From positions 5,097 to 69,096 of the forward strand of contig JBJFHL010000016.1 in NCBI GenBank assembly GCA_051893555.1: DNA of 64,000 nt, given 5' to 3'. The position numbers and the translations under genes are program-made. The notes beneath the pieces were generated by a model. It made no database searches and was not told the origin of the DNA. It saw only the letters and a program-made list of their open reading frames with translations. Positions 49,453-58,276 of this stretch are shown piece after piece; position 1 is the first letter of the stretch, and the number at the start of each line of letters is the position of its first letter. The DNA is from RGIG7179 sp051893555 (GTDB lineage Bacteria; Bacillota; Clostridia; Peptostreptococcales; Anaerovoracaceae).

Positions 49453-50855
49453 GACTGGCGGACATAGGCAGAATGTGCATCGATAACCTGAAGCGCCGAA
49501 AAGGTCGGACGATCCTTACGGTGCTGGGGGTTTTCATCGGCTGTACATCCATCGTGGTGATGGTTTCCATCGGTATCGGCATGAAGGAATCCCAGGATCA
49601 GATGCTGGCCAGTATGGGCGATCTGTCTATCATTGAAGTGAATCAGGGATACGGCGACATGGGAAACGGAGAAGAGGTCAAGCTGGATGATGCGGCAGTG
49701 GAAAGCTTCCGGGCTATGGACGGCGTGGAGGCCGTCATGCCGAAGGTTTCTCTCAATCTGGAATATCCCATTCGCATGACGGCAGGCATCAATGACCGGT
49801 ATTATTGCGACTGGGTGGAGATCGTCGGCATGGATACGGAAGCCATGGAAGCCATGGGCTATGCGCTGCTGGACGGCAAGGTACCGGGAAAGACCGCAGG
49901 AGAAGTACTTGCCGGTCAGTACCTGGCGTACAACTTTTATGACAGTCTGCTGCCGGAGGGCAGGAATTATGTGGACCGATGGGTCGGTTATGACGAGCAG
50001 GGAAATGAGCTGCCGCCGGATGATCCGTTCTTCGACCCTATGAAGACCCCGATCACCCTGGAAGTGGATATGAGCGACGGTACCACGGAAAAGAAATATC
50101 GTACGGAACTGAAGGTGACGGGCATCACCAAAGAGGACTACGGCAAAGGCTGGGAAACCTCCGAGGGACTGATGATGAGCGTGGATTCCATGAAAGCCCT
50201 GATGGCGAAAATCAAAGAGACCAGCGGTGCAGTTCCATCTGCGAAAGATAATAAGATTACATACTCCACCATTCTGGTGAAGGCATCCGACATCAGTCTG
50301 GTGTCAGAAGTGGAGAGCAGTATAAAAGGACTGGGCTACAGTACCTATTCCATGGAGAGCATGCGGGAGAGCATGGAGGAAAGTGCCCGTCAGGTGCAGC
50401 TTATGCTGGGCGGTCTGGGTGCCATTTCTCTGTTCGTCGCTGCCATCGGTATTACCAACACCATGATCATGTCCATCTCTGAGCGAACCCGAGAGATCGG
50501 CATCATGAAAGCACTGGGCTGCTATGTGCGAGATATCCGCCTGCTGTTTCTTATGGAAGCAGGCGCCATCGGGCTCATGGGCGGCGTCATCGGCTGCGTG
50601 ATCAGCCTGCTGCTATCGGTGGTAATCAATCTGTTTGCCATGGGGGCCATGGGAAACATGGACGGCGGTATCAGCGGTGAACTGATCCTGCAGGCACTAC
50701 TGGGCGGAGAAGGCATCAACCGGGTATCCGTCATTCCGCTGCAGCTGATGGCCTTCGCCATCGTGTTTTCTGTATTCGTTGGTCTGGTGTCCGGCTACTA
50801 TCCGGCCAATAAGGCAGTGAAAATTCCGGCACTGGAAGCCATCAAGCATGAATAA
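49449..50855 (+). CDS. MacB/FtsX-type ABC permease
   Basis: 468 residues. The N-terminal helix is LTVLGVFIGCTSIVVMVSIGIGM, a large extracytoplasmic MacB-PCD domain follows (~45-330), then FtsX helices in LGAISLFVAAIGITNTMIMSISERTREIGIMKALG and the final region. It overlaps the CARDB gene by ATGA. The system could extrude a peptide or envelope molecule. It is the last gene of the operon. Confidence 0.92.
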   Translation: MRLADIGRMCIDNLKRRKGRTILTVLGVFIGCTSIVVMVSIGIGMKESQDQMLASMGDLSIIEVNQGYGDMGNGEEVKLDDAAVESFRAMDGVEAVMPKVSLNLEYPIRMTAGINDRYYCDWVEIVGMDTEAMEAMGYALLDGKVPGKTAGEVLAGQYLAYNFYDSLLPEGRNYVDRWVGYDEQGNELPPDDPFFDPMKTPITLEVDMSDGTTEKKYRTELKVTGITKEDYGKGWETSEGLMMSVDSMKALMAKIKETSGAVPSAKDNKITYSTILVKASDISLVSEVESSIKGLGYSTYSMESMRESMEESARQVQLMLGGLGAISLFVAAIGITNTMIMSISERTREIGIMKALGCYVRDIRLLFLMEAGAIGLMGGVIGCVISLLLSVVINLFAMGAMGNMDGGISGELILQALLGGEGINRVSVIPLQLMAFAIVFSVFVGLVSGYYPANKAVKIPALEAIKHE

Positions 50856-50895
50856 AGAAATGAACCTCATACTTTTCCATATAGCGAAGAAATAA

Positions 50896-50945
50896 GAGAA
50901 GGTGCAGAATCTGCCGGGGGCAGATGCTGCACCTTCTCGATTTTT
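50896..50945 (+). terminator. Strong terminator after the ABC operon
   Basis: GAGAAGGTGCAG (50896-50907) and ATCTGCC pair with GGCAGAT and CTGCACCTTCTC (50927-50938), with a one-base bulge on each arm, and a T-run follows. Confidence 0.85.
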
Positions 50946-51033
50946 ACGGTCTGTGAACCTTGCTCTTTCGGCGAATTTGAGGTAAAATATTGATATTTCA
51001 CGGACTATCATCCAGAAAGCAGGGATTGAATAT

Positions 51034-51999
51034 ATGAGTAAATTTGAACGATACCGGCAATCGGGCAGCGTACTGGTCTGCCCGGTCTGCGAAGGGCAGC
51101 TGGATCTGACCGCAGAGGGCCGATCCTTGGCCTGCGCCAATCGGCACAGTTTTGATATTGCCCGGCAGGGATATGTGAACCTCTACCGCGGAAAACCAGT
51201 GAACGAATATTCGAAAGAATCCTTCCGGCAGCGGCAGCAGATCCTGGAAAAAGGCATGTATGCCCATATTCTGGAGGAGATCTGCGGCTTCCTGCAGGAA
51301 ACATGCGGCAGTGTTGGCACCGACTGGCATACCGACCGGAACACCAACCGACAGTCGTTTGAGGGAGGCGGACCGGTGCTTACCCTTCTGGATGCCGGCT
51401 GCGGCGAAGGGTATTACACCCGGGAGATTGCGGCACGATTTGGCGGCGGCTGCAGCCTGGAAGCGGCCGGAAAGCCGGAAGGCGGCTGCAGACTGAATCT
51501 GTATGGGGTGGATCTGTCGCGGGACTCGGTGCAGCTGGCAGCAGCAACGGCCAATCAGGCCGGCGGCGCTGCCTCGGAAATCAAGTGGCTGGTGGCTGAT
51601 ATTGGACATTTGCCTGTGAGAGACGGCAGTGTGGATTTTTTGCTGGATATCTTCACGTCAGCAAACTACGAAGAATTCCGGCGTGTTCTGTCCTCTAACG
51701 GGTATCTGATCAAAGTCATCCCTGGCGAGAACCATGTGAAAGAACTTCGGGAGGCAGCCAGCGGCCAGCTCCACCACAAAGCGTATAAAGAACGGAAGGG
51801 TGCAGCAGTTTTTTCGAAGCATTTTGAAACTGTTCTGAATAAGACGGTTTCCCGGACCTTTTCCGTAACGCCGGAAGAACGGGATATTTTCATTCACATG
51901 ACGCCGCTGCTCTTCCAGGTGGATAAATCGAAGGTAGACTGGACTGCAGTGCAGTCCATCACCGTGGAAGGCCAGCTGCTGATCGGACGGAAAAAATAA
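51034..51999 (+). CDS. rlmA: 23S rRNA (guanine-N1)-methyltransferase RlmA-like
   Basis: 321 residues. The N-terminal zinc ribbon uses Cys16, Cys19, Cys34 and His38 (LVCPVCEGQLDL, LACANRHSF). A class I methyltransferase has TLLDAGCGEGYYTREI and a conserved WLVADIGHLPVRDGSVDFLLDIF. RlmA/RrmA methylates G745/748 in 23S rRNA and relatives affect tylosin or mycinamicin resistance. Insertions of about 20 residues in the N-terminal half lengthen it slightly. Confidence 0.9.
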   Translation: MSKFERYRQSGSVLVCPVCEGQLDLTAEGRSLACANRHSFDIARQGYVNLYRGKPVNEYSKESFRQRQQILEKGMYAHILEEICGFLQETCGSVGTDWHTDRNTNRQSFEGGGPVLTLLDAGCGEGYYTREIAARFGGGCSLEAAGKPEGGCRLNLYGVDLSRDSVQLAAATANQAGGAASEIKWLVADIGHLPVRDGSVDFLLDIFTSANYEEFRRVLSSNGYLIKVIPGENHVKELREAASGQLHHKAYKERKGAAVFSKHFETVLNKTVSRTFSVTPEERDIFIHMTPLLFQVDKSKVDWTAVQSITVEGQLLIGRKK

Positions 52000-52337
52000 A
52001 AAAAAAGAAGAGCCAATGCTGCGCAACACGAAAAGGACGCCAAAGGTTGATTTTTAGGCCCTGTGGCGTGTATAGATCATCTAGGTATGCAGCAAAATAG
52101 GAATCTATTACAGTAATAAAATTGCAAATAGAGTATAAAATAGAATATATTTCCATATAATAACAGATACGTGTGCAAATCAAATACGAATAAATGTAAT
52201 AAACAGGAATTTAAGAAAAATTATACAAATTATAAAAGGCCAATCACATAATACGGGACGCCAACTGGATCAAAACGACTCATTTGGCGTCCCTTTTTGC
52301 GTGCAAACTTTTTTTGGTACCCTTTTCATGTGCAAAC
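52000..52337. other. Gene-free AT-rich gap between rlmA and the LysR gene
   Basis: No gene is supported. The 5' part is AT-rich. A strong terminator lies at 52255-52298. Next to the LysR stop is a tandem, diverged ~30-bp repeat with shared TGCAAACTT and GTACCC (52299-52358), so part of the gene's 3' end is duplicated. Confidence 0.5.
52255..52298 (+). terminator. Intrinsic terminator downstream of rlmA
   Basis: GGGACGCCAA (52255-52264) pairs with TTGGCGTCCC (52284-52293), then TTTTT. The loop is 19 nt. Confidence 0.7.
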
Positions 52338-53222
52338 TTATTTACAGTACCCGTTTTCCGCAAGCCACTGCCGGGTGCACTGCAGAAAGGCAGCGGCGGC
52401 GCCGGACAGGCTCTTTCGGTCGCGGAAGCCGACGCCCAGATCCCGCCAGGCCGGCGGATCCAGAGGAACTGCAGCAATTCGACGAGAGAATCCCTGAATC
52501 ATCATCATGGACATGAGGCTGGTTCCAAGCCCCTGTTCCACCATGGCCACCACAGCGTGGTCGTCGCTTTCGATGAAGCGGGTATCCGGCTGGATCCCAT
52601 TGGCCTCCAGCACGGCGGTGATCTCATCATCGACCCCTTCATTGAGGGCGATGTAAGGAAGTTCGGGCAACTGGCACAGCGAAAAGCTGGACAGGCTTGC
52701 GTGGGGATCCTCGGCGGCAAAGATGCTGACGATGGGATCCCGGTACAGAAAGTCCGAATCCATTTCCGTGTCCGGCGGATATTTGATAAATCCGATATCC
52801 ACGCGACCGCTGCGGATCCATTCCTCAATCTGTTCGTTGGTTCCGTGGAGCAGTTCAAACCGGATCTCCGGATAGTCTGCATGAAAGGACCGGATGATGC
52901 CGGGCAGCCACTGCGCCGACACGCTGTTGAAGGTGCCGATGCGAATGAGGCCGGCCCGCAGCCCGTTGATTTCATTCACACACTCCTCCAGACGGTACTG
53001 GTCGTATAGGACAGTGCGGATGTGGGGCAGCAGCAGCTGACCTTCTGCGGTGAGCTGCACGCCGCTTCGATCTCTTTTCAAAATCCGAAAGCCGAACTGT
53101 TCTTCCAGCGCGTTGAGTGCACGGGTCAGACCGGACTGGCTGTAACCCAGTTCTTCTGCAGCCTGCGACAGGGTGCCGGTTTCCAGGGCTTTCAGCAACG
53201 CTTCGTATTGGGACACGTTCAT
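52338..53222 (-). CDS. LysR-family transcriptional regulator
   Basis: 294 residues. The N-terminal helix-turn-helix is LLKALETGTLSQAAEELGYSQSGLTRALNALEEQFGFRIL. The C-terminal effector domain has GLIRIGTFNSVSAQWLPGIIRSFHADYPEIRFELLHGTNEQIEEWIRSGRVDIGFI. Its start overlaps the rqcH stop (ATGA), so it is translated from the same transcript; GGAGGT precedes it. The effector is unknown. Confidence 0.93.
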   Translation of the reverse strand: MNVSQYEALLKALETGTLSQAAEELGYSQSGLTRALNALEEQFGFRILKRDRSGVQLTAEGQLLLPHIRTVLYDQYRLEECVNEINGLRAGLIRIGTFNSVSAQWLPGIIRSFHADYPEIRFELLHGTNEQIEEWIRSGRVDIGFIKYPPDTEMDSDFLYRDPIVSIFAAEDPHASLSSFSLCQLPELPYIALNEGVDDEITAVLEANGIQPDTRFIESDDHAVVAMVEQGLGTSLMSMMMIQGFSRRIAAVPLDPPAWRDLGVGFRDRKSLSGAAAAFLQCTRQWLAENGYCK

Positions 53223-54901
53223 GGCTTACCTCCTGGCAGGGCCGGATTGACCCAGACCGTCCGGTTGCCGGTGAAAATCACCATGCCCGGTTTGGCACCG
53301 GCCGGCTTCTTTACGTTCCGTACCGGCACATAGTCCACCGGCACGTTTTCCGAGGTCCTGGCTTTGCTGTGGTAGGCAGCGATGGCAGCGGCTTCGAAGA
53401 TATCCTGTTCCGACAGCTCCGCGCCGCCGCACTGGACGATGACGTGGGAACCGGGGATGTCCTTGGTATGCAGCCACATGTCCTTATTGCCTGCCAGCTT
53501 CAGGGTCAGGTAGTCGTTTTCTTTATTGTTTCGGCCCACCAGCACGGTGTACCCGCTGGTGAGGGTGTATTTGTACGGCGCCGGCTTGTATTTTTTTTCC
53601 CGGAAGCCGCCGGCCTGCTTGCGGCGGCGGACGTAGCCCGTCTCCACCAGTTCGGAACGGAGCGATTCGATTTCGTTCACATCATCGGTGTTTTCCAGAT
53701 AGGAAAGGACCGATTCCAGATAATCGATTTCCTCCTGGTTTTCCGTCAGCTGAATCTGCTTTTCCTTCACGGCGGTTTTCGCCTTCCCATATTTCTTGAA
53801 ATAGTGCTGGGCGTTTCTGGCCGCCGTCTGCTTCACATCCAGCGGAATGGTCACGGTGCTGCCGTCATAGTAGTTGATCACGTCCACCGACTTCATGCCC
53901 GGCTTCACCAGATGGAGGTTGGCCGTCAGCAGCTCGCCGAAAAGCCGCAGGTCTTCCGAGTTTTCGGCCTTCAGGATATCTTCCGAAAGGCGCTGCTTTT
54001 TCAGGTACATCTTGTCCAGAGCCGCGGTGACGGATTTTGTCAGGTCGTGGGCCTTCTGGCGCCCCCGGTTGGAGCTGGTTTTCTTATCAAAATAGAACTC
54101 CAGGGCACTGCTCAGATCGTCGAAGGTATGCACCTGGCAGCTGTCTTCGTACTCCGTCAGGGGCAGGATGTAGAACTCCTGCGGTGTGCTTGCGTCATCC
54201 AGATACACCCGGGGCGAGAGAGAAAGGGCCTGGACTGCGGATTTTGCGCCGTGGAAATAGGAAACACGGTCCTCCCGGAGGGCCAGCTCCTCGGCAAATG
54301 CCGGAGAAATCCCGCCCACTGCCCGGAGAATCGGCTTCCCGTCCGCCGGCAGCGCCGAAAGGGCTTCATCGGTGATGTCTTTGAACGGGGTTTTGTCCTG
54401 AGCCGGCGGATACTGGTAGATCAGGCCCGGCAAAATCTGCCGTACCCGGCTTGCATCGATGGAAACCCGTTTGATGGCGTCGATGATTTTGCCGGTGGAA
54501 ATGTCGGTGAGGATGATGTTGCTGTGTTTGCCCATGATTTCGAAGATCAGCTTTTTGGACACGGAAAAGCCCAGCTCGTTGAGGGTCTCGATGCTGATCT
54601 CGATGACGCGCTCGGAGCCGTGCTGCTGAATGTCGATGATGCGGCCCCCCTGCAGGTGCTTTCGGAGCAGCATGCAGAAGGCCAGCGGGGCAGGGGGATT
54701 GACCGGGTTTTCGGTGATGAAGTGGACCCGGGCGTGGGCGGAGCCGCAGGAGGCGTAGAGCTTGCGGTTTCCTTTTTTGGTGTGAATGTGGATGACCAGC
54801 TCATCGGCCTCCGGCTGGTAGACTTTTTCGATTTTTCCCAGCAGGATGGTTTCCTGCAGTTCCCGGACCATGGCCCAGGTGACGAGTCCGTCGTATGCCA
54901 T
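53219..54901 (-). CDS. rqcH: RqcH/NFACT-family ribosome quality control protein
   Basis: 560 residues. The NFACT-N domain (LVTWAMVRELQETILLGKIEKVYQPEADELVIHI), the central helix-hairpin and coiled coil (~280-420) and the C-terminal NFACT-R domain (YKYTLTSGYTVLVGRNNKENDYLTLKLAGNKDMWLHTKDIPGSHVIVQ) are in the usual order. RqcH recruits tRNA-Ala to obstructed 50S subunits and adds C-terminal alanine tails; older reports call it a fibronectin-binding protein. It is the first gene of a two-gene operon with lysR. Confidence 0.93.
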   Translation of the reverse strand: MAYDGLVTWAMVRELQETILLGKIEKVYQPEADELVIHIHTKKGNRKLYASCGSAHARVHFITENPVNPPAPLAFCMLLRKHLQGGRIIDIQQHGSERVIEISIETLNELGFSVSKKLIFEIMGKHSNIILTDISTGKIIDAIKRVSIDASRVRQILPGLIYQYPPAQDKTPFKDITDEALSALPADGKPILRAVGGISPAFAEELALREDRVSYFHGAKSAVQALSLSPRVYLDDASTPQEFYILPLTEYEDSCQVHTFDDLSSALEFYFDKKTSSNRGRQKAHDLTKSVTAALDKMYLKKQRLSEDILKAENSEDLRLFGELLTANLHLVKPGMKSVDVINYYDGSTVTIPLDVKQTAARNAQHYFKKYGKAKTAVKEKQIQLTENQEEIDYLESVLSYLENTDDVNEIESLRSELVETGYVRRRKQAGGFREKKYKPAPYKYTLTSGYTVLVGRNNKENDYLTLKLAGNKDMWLHTKDIPGSHVIVQCGGAELSEQDIFEAAAIAAYHSKARTSENVPVDYVPVRNVKKPAGAKPGMVIFTGNRTVWVNPALPGGKP

Positions 54902-54933
54902 AAATGGTAACTCCTTTTATGTGATGTTCTGAT

Positions 54934-56397
54934 TTATTTCATGTCTTTCAGGAAGGCTTTGTAGCCTTTCACTGCTTCGTAGACGTCGGCTTTGCTGGCC
55001 ACTTCCATCGGGGCGTGCATGCAGAGCAGGGCTACGCCGCTGTCGATGACTTCCATACCGTAGACCGCTGCGATCCAGGCGATGGTGCCGCCGCCGCCCA
55101 CGTCCACCCGGCCCAGTTCTGCGGTCTGGTATGCTGCCTGGTTGTCGTCGAAAACCTTTCGCAGCTGGGCCATGTACTCGGCGTTGGCATCGTTGGAACC
55201 GCTCTTTCCGCGGGAACCGGTGTATTTGCTGAAGACCAGGCCTTTGCCGAAGAAGGCGGCGTTTTTCTTTTCGTAGACTTCTGCGTACAGCGGGTCAAAG
55301 GCTGCATTGACGTCGGAGGACAGCATTTTGGAATTCTGCAGGCAGCGGCGTACGGACAGGGAGGAGGTCAGGCCGCAGAGTGCCAGCACTTCTGCCGTCA
55401 TGTTTTCGAAATACCGGCTCTGCATGCCGCTGGCACCGCAGCTTCCGATTTCTTCCTTGTCCACCAGAATGCAGCAGGCGGTTCTGGCCGGGACATTTTC
55501 CATTTCCAGCATGGCTTTCAGGGAGGTGAAGGCGCAGATGCGGTCGTCATGACCATAGGCCAGGATCATGCTGCGGTCCAGGCCCAGTTCCCTTGCTCTT
55601 CCGGCCGGTACGATTTCCAGCTCGGCGGAGAGGAAGTCGTCTTCTTCCATGTCGTATTTTTCTTTCAGCAGCTGCAGGATGGCGGCTTTCACGCCTTCCT
55701 TCTGCTTTGCGGCGTCGTCGGCCTCAGCGGTTTCCTCTGCCTTGACGGCATCGGCCGCATCACTGGCCTTGACGGTTTCCTCTGCCTTGACGGCCGGCCG
55801 GCTGCCGATGAGAAGATCCAGCTTTTCTCCTTCGATGACCACGCTGGCCTTCTTTTCCATTTGCGCACCGCCCAGGTGAGGCAGCACGTCGGTGATGGTG
55901 AAGACCGGATCGGTGTCTGCTTCTCCGATATTTACTTCAATGATTCTTCCATCTTTCCGGGCTACTACGCCGTGGATGGCCAGAGGAATGGTGACCCACT
56001 GGTACTTCTTGATTCCGCCGTAGTAGTGGGTATCCAGATAGGCGAAGCCGTCGGCTTCATAGAGAGGATTTTGCTTCACATCCAGACGCGGTGAGTCGAT
56101 GTGTGCCCCCAGAATGTTCATGCCTGCTTCCAGGTTTTCGGTGCCGATGTGATACAGGATCACGGTTTTTTCATTATATACGGCGTAGACCTTGTCGCCG
56201 GCCTGCAGCTGCCTGCCGTCCTTTACGGCCTCTGCCAGGTCGGTGTATCCGGCTTCCCGGGCCAGCTTCACCGAAAGGCGGGCAGCTTCCCGCTCGGTCT
56301 TAGCCTGATCCAGGCAGTCCATGTACCACCGGCAGGTCTGTTCCATTTCCTGTTTCTGTGTTTCGTCATAGATTTCCCAAACTGTTTTTTCGTTCAT
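54934..56397 (-). CDS. M18-family aminopeptidase
   Basis: 487 residues. M18 motifs are GAHIDSPRLDVKQNPL, YYGGIKKYQWVTIPLAIHG, CILVDKEEIGSCGASG, DVNAAFDPLYAEVYEK and HAPMEVASKADVYEAVKGY. An Ala/Glu/Lys-rich insertion (~205-240) contains a duplicated VKAEET unit. The fold is a tetrahedral dodecameric zinc peptidase that removes N-terminal acidic or neutral residues. It is cytosolic. Confidence 0.92.
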   Translation of the reverse strand: MNEKTVWEIYDETQKQEMEQTCRWYMDCLDQAKTEREAARLSVKLAREAGYTDLAEAVKDGRQLQAGDKVYAVYNEKTVILYHIGTENLEAGMNILGAHIDSPRLDVKQNPLYEADGFAYLDTHYYGGIKKYQWVTIPLAIHGVVARKDGRIIEVNIGEADTDPVFTITDVLPHLGGAQMEKKASVVIEGEKLDLLIGSRPAVKAEETVKASDAADAVKAEETAEADDAAKQKEGVKAAILQLLKEKYDMEEDDFLSAELEIVPAGRARELGLDRSMILAYGHDDRICAFTSLKAMLEMENVPARTACCILVDKEEIGSCGASGMQSRYFENMTAEVLALCGLTSSLSVRRCLQNSKMLSSDVNAAFDPLYAEVYEKKNAAFFGKGLVFSKYTGSRGKSGSNDANAEYMAQLRKVFDDNQAAYQTAELGRVDVGGGGTIAWIAAVYGMEVIDSGVALLCMHAPMEVASKADVYEAVKGYKAFLKDMK

Positions 56398-56533
56398 TGT
56401 TCTGTATCCTTTCTATACGCATAGTATGTTTTCCATTCGTGAACTACAAACTATTGTAACATATTTTCTGTACTCCGCAAAATTTTTTATCCGATGCCGG
56501 TGGATTTTTTCACGAAAAGAAATAAGAACAGAT

Positions 56534-56729
56534 TCATCCAAATCGAAGTGTTTTTCGCAAAAAAGGTTGAGTGAACCGGAGAAGAAACAGCATAACAAAA
56601 TAGAATTCGTTACATAAATGGCATAAAATGTATAAAAAATGAGGATTTTTGTTGGAAATCCTCATTTTGATGGAGATGAAGAGGAGACGGACTCACCCTT
56701 TTTTGCGTTTTTCCTTTCAATTTGGATGA
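56534..56729. repeat. MITE-like element, copy B (196 bp)
   Basis: Terminal inverted repeats at 56534-56571 and 56692-56729 match each other and those of copy A. They share TCATCCAAAT at the end and CAAAAAAGG inside, separated by a 13-bp segment. The interior has an 11-bp perfect hairpin (AATGAGGATTT / AAATCCTCATT, 56638-56666). There is no transposase. Confidence 0.75.
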
Positions 56730-56772
56730 ATCAAATAATTTGGATGAATCACATAATTTGGATGAATCACAT
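56719..56772. repeat. Three tandem 18-bp units at the element end
   Basis: AATTTGGATGAATCAAAT is followed by two copies of AATTTGGATGAATCACAT. The first includes the terminal 11 bp of MITE-like copy B. Confidence 0.8.
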
Positions 56773-56803
56773 ATGGAATATGGGTGGGTCGACTTATTTC
56801 ACG

Positions 56804-56841
56804 AAACAAAAACCGGGCCAACGCGTTGCGTCAGCCCGGTT
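56804..56841 (-). terminator. Terminator of the aminotransferase gene
   Basis: On the minus strand AACCGGGC pairs with GCCCGGTT around a 15-nt loop, and TTTGTTT follows. Confidence 0.75.
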
Positions 56842-56891
56842 GAACCGATGGGCATCCCGGGAGTTGGAAACACCCCGGCTTTTTTTCAATG

Positions 56892-58085
56892 TTATTTCCG
56901 ATAGCTGTCGATCATGGCCTGGAAGGCAGGCAGGCTGCGGCGGATCATGGCGTTGGACACGCAGTAGGACAGGCGCATGTAGCCGTCGCACTCGAATTCT
57001 TCCCCCGGAACCACCAGCAGATTGTGTTCCAACTTGGCTTTCTGGGAGAAGGCGCGGCCGTCGCCATTGGGAGCTTCCACGAAGAGGTAGAAGGCGCCGT
57101 CCGGTTTCGCGCAGCGGTATCCCATGGCGGTAAGGGAATCGTACAGCAGCGTCCGGTTTTCGTCATAGGCCGCCAGATCCGGCATTTCGTTTACGCACCG
57201 TTCGATGACCTTCTGCAGGAGGGTCGGTGCACAGACATGTCCGTTGGCTCGAGATGCACCGGCCACAGCGTTCAGCACATCAGCCCCATCGGCACAGGTG
57301 TCCGGTACGCAGACATAGCCGATACGCTCGCCCGGCAGGGACAGACTCTTGGACCAGGAATAGCAGACGATGGTATTGTCATAGATGGTCGGAATGAACG
57401 GCACCTTTACGCCGCCGTAGACCAGTTCACGGTACGGCTCATCTGCAATGATGTAGATCGGATGGCCGAATTCCTGTCCCTTGGCAGTAAGAATCGCAGC
57501 CAGTTTCTGCAGCGTTTCTTCCGTATAGACGACGCCGGACGGGTTGTTCGGTGAGTTGATGATGATGGCCTGGGTGTTTGCCGTGATACGGGTCTCCACT
57601 TCTGCCAGGTTGATCTGGAACTGCTGGCGGTCCGCAGGGACGACCACGAATTTCGCACCGTTTTTCTCAACAAAAGGTTTATACTCCGGGAAGTACGGTG
57701 CCACTGCCATGATTTCGCTGTCCGGGTTTACTGCCAGTGCTTTGATGGCAGAGATCAGAGCAGGTGCCGCACCGCAGGTGATAAACAGATTGCGGGCCTG
57801 AATGGATGTACCGAAGCGGCGGTTCAGGTTGTCTGCGATAGCCTGACGGGTTGCGTCGAAACCGCCTGCCATGGAGTAGCCGTGGACGGCGATGGAGTCT
57901 GTATCCTGCAAAATCTCACAGATCGCCTGGTTGACGGCGGCCGGTGCGGGGATGCTGGGATTTCCCAGCGTATAGTCAAATACGTTTTCCGGGCCGATGA
58001 CTTTCGCCTGCTGCAGACCGTAAGCGAAAAGCTCACGAATCACAGAAGGAGAACTGCCCAGCTGCTGCATTGTCTGATTTACCAT
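56892..58085 (-). CDS. PLP-dependent class I/II aminotransferase
   Basis: 397 residues from ATG 58085, with AGGAGG upstream; a longer in-frame start at 58235 has no site. Fold type I signs are LGNPSIPAPAAVNQAI, SIAVHGYSMAGGFDATRQAIADNL, INSPNNPSGVVYTEETL, IIADEPYRELVYGG and the PLP-Lys in VCYSWSKSLSLPGERIGY. The C-terminal LVVPGEEFECDGYMRLSYC is typical of aspartate- or aromatic-type enzymes. The amino donor is not predictable. Confidence 0.9.
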   Translation of the reverse strand: MVNQTMQQLGSSPSVIRELFAYGLQQAKVIGPENVFDYTLGNPSIPAPAAVNQAICEILQDTDSIAVHGYSMAGGFDATRQAIADNLNRRFGTSIQARNLFITCGAAPALISAIKALAVNPDSEIMAVAPYFPEYKPFVEKNGAKFVVVPADRQQFQINLAEVETRITANTQAIIINSPNNPSGVVYTEETLQKLAAILTAKGQEFGHPIYIIADEPYRELVYGGVKVPFIPTIYDNTIVCYSWSKSLSLPGERIGYVCVPDTCADGADVLNAVAGASRANGHVCAPTLLQKVIERCVNEMPDLAAYDENRTLLYDSLTAMGYRCAKPDGAFYLFVEAPNGDGRAFSQKAKLEHNLLVVPGEEFECDGYMRLSYCVSNAMIRRSLPAFQAMIDSYRK

Positions 58086-58276
58086 TTTTGGTGACCTCCT
58101 GATGTATGTATTGGTAAGTTTTCTGAATATTATATTCAGTAGTATAGCACAATCTGGCGGGAAGGACAAGCGGCTGGGGAAAATGGCGGAATATCTTGCT
58201 ATTTTCTGTGGTTTCATGTAAAATGTAGAAAGCAATCATACGCAAAAAACAGAAGAAAAGAAACGAGGAAAACGGT

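Larger units (their letters stand above)
56398..56891. other. Gap with MITE-like copy B and an 18-bp tandem triplication
   Basis: No gene is supported. The MITE-like element is at 56534-56729. A tandem triplication of its terminal 18 bp follows (56719-56772). The aminotransferase terminator is at 56804-56841. Confidence 0.6.

Noticed and set aside
53117..54910. Long plus-strand open frame antisense to rqcH
   Set aside because: Its translation has no recognisable domain, while the opposite strand encodes a complete NFACT protein. It is a by-product of GC-rich codon use.
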